DNA of 64,000 bases. It comes from Brevibacillus choshinensis. Its GTDB lineage: Bacteria > Bacillota > Bacilli > Brevibacillales > Brevibacillaceae. Every line of letters starts with the position of its first letter. The stretch's first letter is position 1. The position numbers and the translations under genes were made by a program. Below are positions 8,631 through 17,600 of this stretch, one piece after another. The notes below the pieces were generated by a model, which was not told the origin of the DNA, did not search any database, and saw only the letters and a list, made by a program, of their open reading frames with translations. Location of the stretch: contig NZ_CP069127.1 of NCBI RefSeq assembly GCF_016811915.1, positions 5,912,501 to 5,976,500 on the forward strand, written 5' to 3'.

Positions 8631-9074
8631 TTATCGACAGGTAATATCTTGCAGAAATGTACGAAGCTCCAAGACTCCTTCCCCCGTATGAGAAGAGGTC
8701 CGGAAAATGTCCGCATTACCCAAGGACTGCCTCAAAAAGGCTTCGGCCCTATCCGGGTCTGCATTCGGATGATCGATTTTAGAGATCACCCCAACGCACT
8801 CTTGCGGAAAACCCTGCGAGAAGCCCGGCGGAAAATAGTTCCGGTCCCGAGTGGCATCCTGCACCATGACGACGAGCCCCGCCTCCAGAGAAGTCGCCAT
8901 CAGCGTCCGGTAAAACATCGGGTTCTCACTGTACTCGCCCGGCGTATCGATCACCCAGTCACGATACTCCAACGCCTGCGTCTTTCTGGCAGGCTGCTCG
9001 TCATTGAACAGCGCTCGCACCAGGGAAGACTTTCCCGCCTCGATGGCGCCGATAATCATGACCCTTTTGCTCAT
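8631..9074 (-). CDS. eutP: EutP/PduV-family small GTPase-like protein
   Basis: 147 residues of the EutP/PduV family. It shows a P-loop GAIEAGKSSL (about 8-17), the G3 motif DTPGEY, and SKIDHP as G4. In enteric bacteria EutP has been reported to have acetate kinase activity, while PduV is thought to help microcompartment positioning; which applies here cannot be told from the sequence. The start ATG at 9074 overlaps the eutS stop by four bases (ATGA). About 75 bases separate it from eutW, with no clear terminator. Confidence 0.9.
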   Translation of the reverse strand: MSKRVMIIGAIEAGKSSLVRALFNDEQPARKTQALEYRDWVIDTPGEYSENPMFYRTLMATSLEAGLVVMVQDATRDRNYFPPGFSQGFPQECVGVISKIDHPNADPDRAEAFLRQSLGNADIFRTSSHTGEGVLELRTFLQDITCR

Positions 9075-9412
9075 GATTTGGTCACCAGCGCCGGCGTAAA
9101 CCGCAATTTTCGGCTCAATACCTCGTTTACTGCTTCCACGGCCATCTCGACGGCGGAGACATCCCCGACCACGATGAGCGAACCGGTAAACCGGTCGAGG
9201 AAGCCCAGCTCCACACTCGCAGCCTTCGTCGCGATATCAGCGGCGATGATGGCCGTCTCTGTAGGAGTCAAGGTCAGGATGCCGATCGCTCCCGCTTCCT
9301 TGATCCCGAGCTTTGTGTAGAGCATGGCGTCCGGGTTGGCGATCACGTGAGCCAAGGTGACCTGTTTACCCGGAACAAATTCTTGGATCACTCTTGAACG
9401 TTCCTGCTCCAT
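9071..9412 (-). CDS. eutS: microcompartment shell protein EutS
   Basis: Circularly permuted BMC-domain shell hexamer, 113 residues, normal EutS length. The N-terminal beta-strand region RVIQEFVPGKQVTLAHVIANP and GAIGILTLTPTETAIIAADIATKAASVELGF are typical. EutS hexamers are bent and are thought to sit at shell edges; EutS can build shells alone in E. coli. It starts at ATG 9412, two bases after the eutN stop, with GGGAGAGGGA upstream. Confidence 0.95.
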   Translation of the reverse strand: MEQERSRVIQEFVPGKQVTLAHVIANPDAMLYTKLGIKEAGAIGILTLTPTETAIIAADIATKAASVELGFLDRFTGSLIVVGDVSAVEMAVEAVNEVLSRKLRFTPALVTKS

Positions 9413-9414
9413 GT

Positions 9415-9702
9415 CTATCCCTCTCCTCCTGCTGCCCCCGGTACCTCGAATGAATCGACAATCCCCACGATTACAGCGTCGATAGGAACGCTGTTGCCAG
9501 AAAACAGGATGCGGGCAGGCGTACCGCGCGAGACGATGACCTGCTCGCCGATGCCGGCACCGATCCGGTCTGCTGCGATCACGGTCTGTCCGCCTTCCTC
9601 GCCGCGCCAGTCAATGGGCTGGACTACCATCAACTTCAGATTTTCCATGCCTGCTTCCTTTTGGGTCGCCCACACGCTTCCGATCACTTTTCCCAAAAAC
9701 AT
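9415..9702 (-). CDS. eutN: microcompartment vertex protein EutN
   Basis: EutN/CcmL-family pentamer that closes the vertices of the icosahedral shell, 95 residues. The beta-barrel signature is clear: FLGKVIGSVWATQKE, LMVVQPID, TVIAADRIGAGIGEQVIVSRG and VDAVIVGIVD. Start ATG 9702 has AGAAGGGTGA upstream. It lies between the TIGR02536-like gene and eutS with short spacings, as in other firmicute eut operons. Confidence 0.95.
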   Translation of the reverse strand: MFLGKVIGSVWATQKEAGMENLKLMVVQPIDWRGEEGGQTVIAADRIGAGIGEQVIVSRGTPARILFSGNSVPIDAVIVGIVDSFEVPGAAGGEG

Positions 9703-9718
9703 GCGCTGATCACCCTTC

Positions 9719-10528
9719 TCATAGATAGCTGACGGTAATGCCGCGTTCTCTCATGCTGTCATGAGCCAATGGAGAGACGATCGCTCCTTTTTTGACGAGC
9801 AAGGTCGTATTGCGCAGCTGCGGCTGAGAACGAATCCAGTCAGCAGTCAGCAGCTTGCCGGAAAAGACTGCTTCCGCCTCATCCAAGGCTGTTAGAGCCG
9901 GCTGAGCGGGTTTGGCTTCTTCCTTTTGCAGCTGCGCCTTCAGCTTGGAAACGACACGCTCTGCCAGACGTTTTTGCTCGGTGAATTCGACACCCAGCTC
10001 TTTCAGCTCCTGTACATGGCGCTGGAACAGCTTTTCGTACGCAGGGGTCAGGGTCAGAGTCTGCAAGGTGCGGCGATCCGCCCGCTTGATACCCGGAACA
10101 TCGGAGCCTGCGATAACGAATTTGCCGGTGACCAATGCCGAAAAGACGATTTCTGCCTTGATCGTTCCCTTGAGTCCGTTTGCAATGCGTGCTGCATTGT
10201 CGAGATCCAGCTCCGGAATGACGATGCCGACGTAATCTTTTGACACTTCCAGCGGAGCGGGGGCGTATTCATCCGCCGTCAGGATTTTACCCGCTCCGCC
10301 GCATTCGATCTTGTGCATGCCCAGCCACGAGGATGTCTCTCCATCCAGGAACAGAATGTCGTGGCAAATGCCGTGGTTTTTCAGGTGGATAAAATGATCG
10401 GTAAAGGCTTCGTGCGCCTGACTGTCACAAAAAACGTACAGGACACGGGGAGCTTGCTTTTTCTTTTCCTGATTCATCGATTGCAGGATTTCTTTTGTAA
10501 TGGATGCGACCATCTCTTTGATGTCCAT
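9719..10528 (-). CDS. eut operon protein of the TIGR02536 type, function unknown
   Basis: 269 residues. By position (between the PduL-type EutD and EutN) and sequence it fits the conserved firmicute ethanolamine-operon family known as TIGR02536, of unknown function. Residues 2-18 (DIKEMVASITKEILQSM) form an amphipathic helix like microcompartment encapsulation peptides, followed by a Lys/Gln linker. The middle looks like an alpha/beta domain (VLYVFCDSQAHEAF, YVGIVIPELDLDNAARIA, GKFVIAGSDVPGI). The last about 55 residues (GKLLTADWIRS...KGAIVSPLAHDSMRERGI) resemble the N-terminal module of the neighbouring EutD. ATG 10528 is chosen with GGAGGTGA nine bases upstream. Confidence 0.8.
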   Translation of the reverse strand: MDIKEMVASITKEILQSMNQEKKKQAPRVLYVFCDSQAHEAFTDHFIHLKNHGICHDILFLDGETSSWLGMHKIECGGAGKILTADEYAPAPLEVSKDYVGIVIPELDLDNAARIANGLKGTIKAEIVFSALVTGKFVIAGSDVPGIKRADRRTLQTLTLTPAYEKLFQRHVQELKELGVEFTEQKRLAERVVSKLKAQLQKEEAKPAQPALTALDEAEAVFSGKLLTADWIRSQPQLRNTTLLVKKGAIVSPLAHDSMRERGITVSYL

Positions 10529-10535
10529 CAAGCTC

Positions 10536-11321
10536 TCACCTCCGGTAGCCGGAATAAAGCTGGCCGTTTTTGCCGATTACCTTTACCCGGTCGCCCGTTT
10601 TTAAATTGGCGGCGTTGCCTTCGTCCAAATCGACGTGGAAGTCCAGAGCAAAGCGCGGATTGACGCGAACCACGACATCCGGATACAAAATAGGACGATC
10701 CGTCTGCGTCTCCAAAATAAGGGTATCTCCGTCTTTCACTTGATAGAGCTCGGCTTCTTCGACCGACATGTGGACGTGTCTTTTGGCTACGATGACGCCT
10801 TTGGTCAGCACAACCGTTCCTTTTGCCGTTACCAGCACCATCCCTGGCGTGCCCTCGATGTCACCCGACATGCGTACAGGTGCGTGCACACCCAGCGCAA
10901 AGCCGTCAGTCCGGGAAATTTCCACTTGGGTCGCTCCGCGGGCTGGACCGAGAATGCGCACACCGTGGATGCTTCCTTTTGGACCGACCAGCGTCACCGT
11001 TTCCTGGCAAGCGAACTGGCCTGGCTGAGACAGCTCGCGCATCGGAGTCAACTGGTGCCCTTCTCCAAAGAGCCGCTCCACATCCTCCGGCGACAAATGC
11101 ACGTGACGATTGGATACGCCAATGGGAATCTCTGCGATGGCCTCGGCAGCTTGATTGGCGGAAGGCTGCTGATGTTCTTCAAACGCTTTCACTTCAATCC
11201 CTCTTCCCTTCAAGTAATCTGCCGCTGCGGGGGTAATTTTGTCCCCTTTCTCCAAGAGAAAGGGGTTGGGGATGCCTGTTTTATGCATGGCCCTAAGGGA
11301 TGTTTCGGTAATGACTGCCAT
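10536..11321 (-). CDS. eutD: PduL-type phosphotransacylase with EutT-like N-terminal module
   Basis: Converts acetyl-CoA and phosphate into acetyl phosphate inside the shell, recycling CoA for EutE. 261 residues. The PduL core (about 62-261) has the zinc-binding histidines in SNRHVHLS, AKRHVHMS and DFHVDLDEGNAA. Ahead of it, residues 4-46 (ITETSLRAMHK...KGDKITPAAADYLKGRGI) form a module resembling the N-terminus of cobalamin adenosyltransferase EutT from enteric bacteria, then a Gln/Ala linker. A similar module ends the neighbouring 269-residue protein. It takes the place of the unrelated Pta-type EutD of enteric bacteria. Start ATG 11321 follows eutM by seven bases, with GAAGGG upstream. Confidence 0.92.
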   Translation of the reverse strand: MAVITETSLRAMHKTGIPNPFLLEKGDKITPAAADYLKGRGIEVKAFEEHQQPSANQAAEAIAEIPIGVSNRHVHLSPEDVERLFGEGHQLTPMRELSQPGQFACQETVTLVGPKGSIHGVRILGPARGATQVEISRTDGFALGVHAPVRMSGDIEGTPGMVLVTAKGTVVLTKGVIVAKRHVHMSVEEAELYQVKDGDTLILETQTDRPILYPDVVVRVNPRFALDFHVDLDEGNAANLKTGDRVKVIGKNGQLYSGYRR

Positions 11322-11327
11322 ACGGAA

Positions 11328-11615
11328 TTACCCTTCGAGCTTTGGCAAGATCAATTCAATATCGCTGTGCGGGCGCGGGATGACGTGTACGGAAACGAGT
11401 TCGCCCACTTTTTCGGCAGCAGCGGCACCTGCGTCCGTGGAAGCTTTTACTGCACCTACGTCACCGCGAACCATCACGGTCACCAGACCGCCACCCACGT
11501 GTACTTTTCCGATCAGCTTCACGTTTGCCGCTTTTACCATCGCGTCAGCCGCTTCCACTGCTCCTACCAACCCTTTTGTTTCAACCATTCCCAATGCGGA
11601 CATTTCTCCTGCCAT
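11328..11615 (-). CDS. eutM: microcompartment shell protein EutM
   Basis: Major hexameric BMC-domain shell protein of the EutM/PduA type, 95 residues, canonical length. Motifs: ALGMVETKGLVGAVEAADAM, GKVHVGGGLVTVMVRGDVGAV, TDAGAAAAEKVG and SVHVIPRPH. The flat hexamers form the facets, with the central pore for small molecules such as ethanolamine. Start ATG 11615 has GTAAGGAGG upstream. It lies between eutE and eutD. Confidence 0.97.
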   Translation of the reverse strand: MAGEMSALGMVETKGLVGAVEAADAMVKAANVKLIGKVHVGGGLVTVMVRGDVGAVKASTDAGAAAAEKVGELVSVHVIPRPHSDIELILPKLEG

Positions 11616-11656
11616 TTCCTTTTCCTCCTTACATGTATAGACAAATTTTTAGTGGT

Positions 11657-13153
11657 TTAAGACGTCATTTCCGTCAAGACGGACTTGATGATGTTCTTGA
11701 TCTCATCGCGGCTCAGCCCGATGTTCATCGAAGAGACTGCCTGCATGACTGCTTCTTCTGCTGTATGGTTATTCGGACTTGACTCAGCCGGCTTGGACTC
11801 CGGCATTTCCCGGATGCCGAATGCGACCCGCTTGACGTTGAACAAATGCTTCGGTCCGATATTGTCGGACGTAATGTTGTTGCCAAAGGATCCGCAGCCC
11901 AGGGTAAAGGACGGCTGAATGCCTGTGGTCGCTCCGATACCGCCAAACGTCGTTCCCGTATTCACCGGAATGCGGGATGCGGGCATCGCCTGACCGTACG
12001 CCGCGATGACGCTGTCGTCCTGAGCGTGGATACCGGCTGTGTGACCCAGACCGCCATGCTCCAGCAACTCCTGGCAGCGGGCAAAGGCTTCCTGCTGATC
12101 GTGCGCGGTGTACATCGCGAGGATGGGAGCCAGCTTTTCAACAGACAGCGGATACGCTTTCCCTACTCCTGTCTCTTCGGCGATAAACACACGTGTATCG
12201 GCTGGAATGGAGATTCCCGCCATCTGTGCAATCGTCTGAGGTGAGCGGCCGACGATCTTGGCATTGAGCGAACCGTTGACCATGATGATGGCTGCTACTT
12301 TTTCCTTTTCATGATCGTCCAGGAAATACGCGCCTTCGCGCTTCAGAGCTGCGATCATCTGGTGCTTGACCGACTCCTCGATGACCAATGCTTGCTCGGA
12401 AGCACAGATCGTCCCGTAGTCAAACGTCTTGCTCTGCACGATGCGTTTGGCTGCTGCCGCCGTATCCGCGCTGTGATGGATGTAAACAGGGACATTGCCA
12501 GGTCCTACCCCATACGCCGGCTTCCCTGAGCTGTACGCAGCCCGGACCATCGGCGATCCGCCAGTGGCGAGAATGACGTTGGTCAGCTTGTGCTTCATCA
12601 GCTCATTCGTCGCTGGCAGCGTCGGCTTGCTGACGCAGTGGATCAAACCTTCCGGCGCTCCTGCCTGCACTGCCGCCTGTGCCATGAGCTTGGCTGCTTC
12701 CAGCGTGCATGCTGCCGCGGACGGATGCGGGGAAAAGACAATGGCATTGCGAGCCTTGATGGCGATCATGGATTTGAAGATGACCGTCGATGTCGGATTG
12801 GTGGAAGGAACGATTCCCGCCACGACACCAAACGGCTGCGCCACTTCCCAGACCTTGTTTTCCTCATCTTTCCCGATGATTCCGACAGTTTTCATGTCCT
12901 TGATCCAGGCGTAGACGCTTTCTGCGGCGAACAGGTTTTTCATCCGTTTGTCCGGAACATTGCCAAAGCCTGTTTCCTCCACAGCCATGGCAGCCAGTCT
13001 CTCGGCAGCCTCTGCCCCCGCCTTGGACATTGCCGCGACGATCGCATCGATTTTCTCCTGACTGTACGCAGCCAGCTTCTTCTGTGCTTCTTTGGCCTCC
13101 GTCAAATACGTGCGTACTTCCTGGATGGAGTACAGATCAGAATCCAGCGTCAT
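11657..13153 (-). CDS. eutE: CoA-acylating acetaldehyde dehydrogenase
   Basis: Oxidises acetaldehyde to acetyl-CoA with NAD inside the microcompartment. 498 residues of the ALDH superfamily, catalytic Cys in GTICASEQAL, plus GVVAGIVPSTNPTSTVIFK and a GTTFGGIGATTG segment. The last about 45 residues leave the ALDH fold: a Ser/Asn/Pro linker (ESKPAESSPNN) and a terminal amphipathic helix (DEIKNIIKSVLTEM) that looks like a C-terminal encapsulation peptide. The start ATG 13153 overlaps the stop of the upstream eutK-like gene (ATGA), with GGAGGTGA as ribosome site. Its NADH must be recycled, yet no eutG alcohol dehydrogenase is in the window. Confidence 0.95.
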   Translation of the reverse strand: MTLDSDLYSIQEVRTYLTEAKEAQKKLAAYSQEKIDAIVAAMSKAGAEAAERLAAMAVEETGFGNVPDKRMKNLFAAESVYAWIKDMKTVGIIGKDEENKVWEVAQPFGVVAGIVPSTNPTSTVIFKSMIAIKARNAIVFSPHPSAAACTLEAAKLMAQAAVQAGAPEGLIHCVSKPTLPATNELMKHKLTNVILATGGSPMVRAAYSSGKPAYGVGPGNVPVYIHHSADTAAAAKRIVQSKTFDYGTICASEQALVIEESVKHQMIAALKREGAYFLDDHEKEKVAAIIMVNGSLNAKIVGRSPQTIAQMAGISIPADTRVFIAEETGVGKAYPLSVEKLAPILAMYTAHDQQEAFARCQELLEHGGLGHTAGIHAQDDSVIAAYGQAMPASRIPVNTGTTFGGIGATTGIQPSFTLGCGSFGNNITSDNIGPKHLFNVKRVAFGIREMPESKPAESSPNNHTAEEAVMQAVSSMNIGLSRDEIKNIIKSVLTEMTS

Positions 13154-13644
13154 GATGATTGCTCACCTCCGCCTTTTTGCTTTTCTTCCAGGAGGCGCAC
13201 CAGCTCTTCTTTCTTAGCGGTGCCGATTTCCTGAGGAGAAAGCGGGAAGTCCGCATAGGATCGAGCCAGCTTACGCAAGTCGTTGATCGACTGATCAGAC
13301 AGACCGGATACGGGCACGTCTTGCGCAGGAGCAGGAGCATCTTCTTTCTTTTCTGCCGGTTGGAGCAGATTTTTAATCATTCTCGGCACATTTTCGTCAG
13401 GCCGCGGGATGACGTGTGAATGAAGCAATCTTCCGACACGTCTCGCCGCATCGGCACCAGCATCGACAGCCGCCTGCACCGAAGATACATCCCCGATGAC
13501 GTAGACCGTCACGATCCCTGCATCTGCCCCTTCGTAGGTGACGACCTTCACATCAGCCGCTTTGGCAGCTGCGTCTGCGGCAGCGATCAGCGCGGGCAAT
13601 CCCAACGTTTCAATCATGCCGAGTGAATATGCATGAGCGCGCAT
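13150..13644 (-). CDS. eutK: EutK-like BMC shell protein with C-terminal helical tail
   Basis: 164 residues. The first about 85 residues are a BMC domain (SLGMIETLGLPALIAAADAA, VYVIGDVSSVQAAVDAGADA, SHVIPRPDENV). A linker rich in Lys/Ala/Pro follows, then a 45-residue helical tail (LSDQSINDLRKLARSYADF ... GTAKKEELVRLLEEK) that resembles the small Rho-N/SAP-like helix-extension-helix motifs, which often bind nucleic acid. EutK of enteric bacteria also joins one BMC domain to a small C-terminal domain, so the eutK name is by architecture and is tentative. Start ATG 13644 has GGGGAGG upstream; the end overlaps eutE. Confidence 0.85.
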   Translation of the reverse strand: MRAHAYSLGMIETLGLPALIAAADAAAKAADVKVVTYEGADAGIVTVYVIGDVSSVQAAVDAGADAARRVGRLLHSHVIPRPDENVPRMIKNLLQPAEKKEDAPAPAQDVPVSGLSDQSINDLRKLARSYADFPLSPQEIGTAKKEELVRLLEEKQKGGGEQSS

Positions 13645-13676
13645 TTACATTTCCTCCCCTTCAAGAGGGACATTCC

Positions 13677-14330
13677 CTACGTTAATTTGACTGGCTTTAT
13701 GGCAATGCTTCTCACCGCATCCGCAAATGCGTCCGCTGCAGCTTTGCATGCGGATTGGCTTCCGGTGAGCAATGCTCCACCGAAGTTGGTCTCCGTCGGC
13801 GGCCCAAAGAACTGCATCATTTGGACGTCCGCCGCTTTTAAAGCAGCGTCGATCCCGTATACCGCTTCCAATGGAGGAGCGATCAAATAAGCGAGCGGTT
13901 CCCCCTCGGGAATGCCCGCTACCTGGGACAAATAGCTGCCGGTCCGCGACACGACATGGGCGTAATAAGCATGCGTTCCTTCTTCATTCAACGAATAGAA
14001 GCAGGCTCCGCTCTCCATGAATGACACCGCAGCATCAAGTCCGCTCTGTACCTCCGATGGAGTCGCTCCCCCAATGATCCCGATGAATTCGCCTGACAAC
14101 GGACCGGACGCGTGACCGGATCCCGCGTAAAAAGACTTGGCGTACACCACTTCTACCACTGCCTTTTTCGTCGCCTCGTCCACTGCCGTGTAGCCGACAT
14201 CATCAATGGTCGAGGTCAACAGACCCAGACTGCGGATATGAGGCGGCAGATTCAGCTTTTCTGCGAATTGCCGATCCACATTCGGAATCAGCCGGACCGC
14301 TAGCGGCGTCGCTCGAATTGGTTTTTCCAT
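13677..14330 (-). CDS. eutL: microcompartment shell protein EutL
   Basis: Tandem BMC-domain trimeric shell protein (BMC-T), 217 residues, normal for EutL. Visible are LAVRLIPNVDRQFAEKL, LGLLTSTIDDVGYTAVDEAT, AKSFYAGSGHASGPLSGE, GIIGGATPSEVQSGLDA and NFGGALLTGSQSACKAAADAF. EutL trimers have a gated central pore, thought to admit larger molecules such as cofactors. ATG 14330 is chosen because AAGGGAG lies nine bases upstream; the in-frame extension to 14402 lies inside the leader terminator. It is the first gene of the operon. Confidence 0.95.
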   Translation of the reverse strand: MEKPIRATPLAVRLIPNVDRQFAEKLNLPPHIRSLGLLTSTIDDVGYTAVDEATKKAVVEVVYAKSFYAGSGHASGPLSGEFIGIIGGATPSEVQSGLDAAVSFMESGACFYSLNEEGTHAYYAHVVSRTGSYLSQVAGIPEGEPLAYLIAPPLEAVYGIDAALKAADVQMMQFFGPPTETNFGGALLTGSQSACKAAADAFADAVRSIAIKPVKLT

Positions 14331-14370
14331 GCGTGTCACTCCCTTCAGACCCATATCCTTTTTCAAAACG

Positions 14371-14421
14371 ACAAAAAAGGTGCCAAAACAGAGGAAATAC
14401 ACCTCATGTTCATGGCACCTT
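14371..14421 (-). terminator. regulated leader terminator before eutL
   Basis: Minus-strand nine-base-pair arms AAGGTGCCA/TGGCACCTT enclose a smaller ATGAGG/CCTCT region and are followed by T6. It sits about 40 bases before the eutL start, downstream of the operon promoter, so it acts as an attenuator of the whole operon. Confidence 0.88.
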
Positions 14422-14425
14422 TGCC
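14414..14425 (-). promoter_or_regulatory. candidate EutV (ANTAR) binding hairpin before eutL
   Basis: Minus strand GGC-AAAGGT-GCC: a short stem closing a six-base loop with A1 and G4, overlapping the 5' arm of the leader terminator. It shares GCAAAGGYGC with the element before eutA. A first hairpin (P1) is not evident. Confidence 0.55.
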
Positions 14426-14470
14426 TTTTGATTGTTCACTTGTTGGAATAAGATGCAAGTAAATTCTGTG

Positions 14471-14499
14471 ATCTTATCCGTGTCTCTAATGTATGACAA
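14471..14499 (-). promoter_or_regulatory. candidate sigma-A promoter of the eut operon
   Basis: Minus strand -35 TTGTCA, 17-base spacer, -10 TAAGAT; transcription would begin near 14464 and give a leader of about 130 bases. A second match (TTGCAA, 17 bases, TACATT) lies just upstream at 14488-14516. Confidence 0.55.
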
Positions 14500-14510
14500 T
14501 GCCGGGAAAA

Positions 14511-14525
14511 TTGCAAGCGTTTTCG
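14511..14525. promoter_or_regulatory. candidate CcpA (cre) box for the eut operon
   Basis: TTGCAAGCGTTTTCG matches the cre consensus WTGNAANCGNWNNCW at every position except the last. It lies immediately upstream of the -35 region, so glucose repression of the operon is expected. Confidence 0.6.
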
Positions 14526-14601
14526 CCATTCCACCTCTTGCCATTTTCCCGCATGTTATTCATCTTACATCGCTTCTGGTTACAGATAGGATCGTGAACT
14601 G

Positions 14602-17600
14602 CTATTCCTTCACACTGATTGTACATTCTGCCGTAAAACCGTTGTACTCGGCAACCACGGTCAGCTTTGTTCCCGCTGGAGCGTCCTCGCTCATTTTGAG
14701 AAGGCCGTCCTCGGTGATCTCGGCGTAATCCGCTTCTTTGATGCTGAAAGTGGTTCCTGAGCTTTCTTTGGTAACATCGCGGCTGCTGCGGTCGGTCAGG
14801 CGAGCGGTTACGTTAAGCTGCAAAGTGTCTCCCGGTCTCACCGATTTTCTTTTTGGCTGTTACCGCAATACTTTTTACCGTTGCCACCGTGATGGACACT
14901 TTGGCTGATTTGTTGCCGTTTTTCACCGTAATGCTGGCTCTCTTTCCTGTATTCGCATCTTCTTCAATCTGAATCAAGCCATTTTGATCTACGGTGATGC
15001 TGCCGCTATTGGAAGCATAGACGGTACCGCTCTCCTCGCTGGTCAGATCTTGCTGGCTGCGGTCGTATAGTTTGCCTGTAACCGTCAACTGCAGCTTTTC
15101 TCCTGGCAGCAAGCTTGCCCGTTTCGGCGTGACAGAAATGCTTTGCACCCCCGTATCCGCCACCAGAAAGATACCCGTTTGCTCGATATCAAAGGAAGCT
15201 TGCTTGCCTTTTTTCTTTACGTCAACCGATTTTCCGTTGGAAGTGGTCAACAGCTTCCACGATTTTTTCGCTTCATCGTATCGGTAGGCTGACAGATACT
15301 TTGACTTGGTGTCATAGGGCAGCGTGATGCGAACGCTTCCTTTGTCAAATTGGGAGATTTCCTCTCCGCCAGATTTCAGACCGAATTGATACTGATCACT
15401 GGCATGAGCCAGACTGGATGGAGTTTTCAGGTTATCTCTTTCGAAGAGATAGATGGTAAACGCATCGCTGCCATGCTTTTCAAACAGGGCGTGAGACAGC
15501 CTTACTCCTCCATCTCCTTCACTTGAAACGGCAAGGTTGATTCGGTTCTTCTCCGATGCCTTCACTACCTCACGGGAAAGCGTTGCAAACGGCTCCTGCT
15601 CCACATCTGTCCGTTTCACCCTTTTATCCGTGCGAGATCCCAGATCGCCGCTCAACTCAATTCGGAATGTTTTCTCCAGCTCAAACCGAGATGCTTTGTC
15701 GTCCAAAGAAGTTTCTATTTTCTCTATCGCCGATGCAAAGCGCTCGATCCTGTCTGCCAGATCCTCAATATGACGGTCATCTGATTCGCTCATGCCCACT
15801 TTGTCCAACAGCGCGTTCATTGTTTCGCCCAGCTTGTCTGCCCATTTGTCGGAAACATCATGTTTGCCCAGCTTGGCAATCACCGTGTCAAGGACATTGG
15901 CCAAAGCGGCGACTGTCTTATCCACATCAGCATGCTCAGACGTCGCGATGTCATCAAGCACCGGCAGGAATGCTTCGGTAAGCAAGGAATCAGTCTGTTC
16001 CAGAACCAGATCCTCGTCGCCGATGTCCTGGCTCCATTTGTCCATCATTGCGGCAAAAACGGTATCTGCCGTATCCGTGATCAAATCAAGCTCTGTCTGT
16101 TGCTTCAGCTTGCTCGCAGCGAATAGATCGGACAAGCGTTTTATGCTGGCTGAGACTTGTTGTTCCACCGTGTTTTCGTCTGTCGCGTCGGCAATGACCC
16201 GAGCTGCCTCACGGTTGGCCAGGCGTATCAGTTCCTCCGGGCTTAATGACGGTGGTGTTACTGGAGGGGTAACAGGCGGAGCGCTTACCGTTACCTCAGC
16301 CGAAGCCTCATACCCTCCGTCCTGTGTCCTTGCTGTAATCGTGGCAGTGCCTTGTTTGAGCGGTGTCACCACCCCGTTGTCCACCGACGCCACTCTCGGA
16401 TCACTGGAAGACCAGCTTACGGTTTTGTTCGTGGCGTTTTCGGGTTGGATGGTTGCATGCAAGGTTCCCGTCGCTCCGCCTGCCTTCAGGGCGAGCGTCG
16501 GTTTGTTCAGCGTCACACGAGTTACCGGCACCCCTGCTCGGGTCTTAGCCGACAGTGTCGTCCAGAGGATTGAAATGTTACCTGGGAAGTTAGCGTAAAT
16601 GTTGTAGGTGTATTCCGTATTGAGAGACAGTCCTTCGTGCTTATAGGACGTTGCAGGACCTGAATAAACGATGATGTCGTCGCCTCTGGTCACATCATAG
16701 TTGACTGCCCCTTCCACAGTAGGCCACGCCAGATCTACGAAATCAATGCCAGGAATGGCGGTTGCTTCGCGTTTGACGTGCACCAGGATCGTGGAAGCTG
16801 TGCTTTTGCCGGTGCGATCTGTGGCCAAAAGCCTTACGTCATAGTCCCCTTCGCTTACCCTGTCCGTATTCCATACAGTCAGCAGATCCTCAGCTACAGC
16901 ATTTGTCCCATTGGCAAGCGCTGTCCACTGTTCTTTACCTGCTTCGGAAAAAGACAGCACCCAATTGAGCAGGTGACTGTCTGAAACCGTTCCCTTCAGT
17001 GGAACTTTCCCCTTCACCGTCACTCCGCCCTCAATCAGGGTGAGAGTGGCGATGGGCGCTTTGTTGTCAACATGAACATTCGCGAAATACGATTGGCCAA
17101 TTTTCCCGGAGTTATCCTCGGGCCAGTATTCAACCAGGAAATACCCGTCCTCCGTGATGCTGATCGTGGCTTTGTCGCCTGCTTGAGATTGGATGTCCCC
17201 TCCGTTTATGCGATAGCTCACTTGTTTTATACCTGAGCTTGCCGTCCCGGAGTCCGTAGCTACAATATTCAGAGTGGCTTGCTCCGAATAATTGGGGGTC
17301 ATCGATAAAATTGCTGATGGCAAATGGGTATCCGAAAGCGGCTCCACATAGGTGCGAAAGACTAAGTCTCCATTCGCGCCTACCTCGGTATGCCAACTTG
17401 AGCCGCTGCCATAAAATACCCTGCCGTTTTCGTAAGCCTCTGAAATAGATTGAGCAATCGCATAGGTATAGTACGGATCCGTGCTCGACGTCAAAACGAT
17501 GGCGTATGGTTTTCCCGCTTCAACCAGTGGTGGCGAAGGAAATGTGATTTCTCTCCAGTCACTGCTGGTAACAGGACCTTTTAAGGCAGTTTGCGCAAGA

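Noticed and set aside
14845..14854. Programmed ribosomal frameshift in the surface-protein gene
   Set aside because: The required shift is +1, while the A-rich run would fit a -1 slip, and the -1 frame meets a stop at once. An extra base is simpler.
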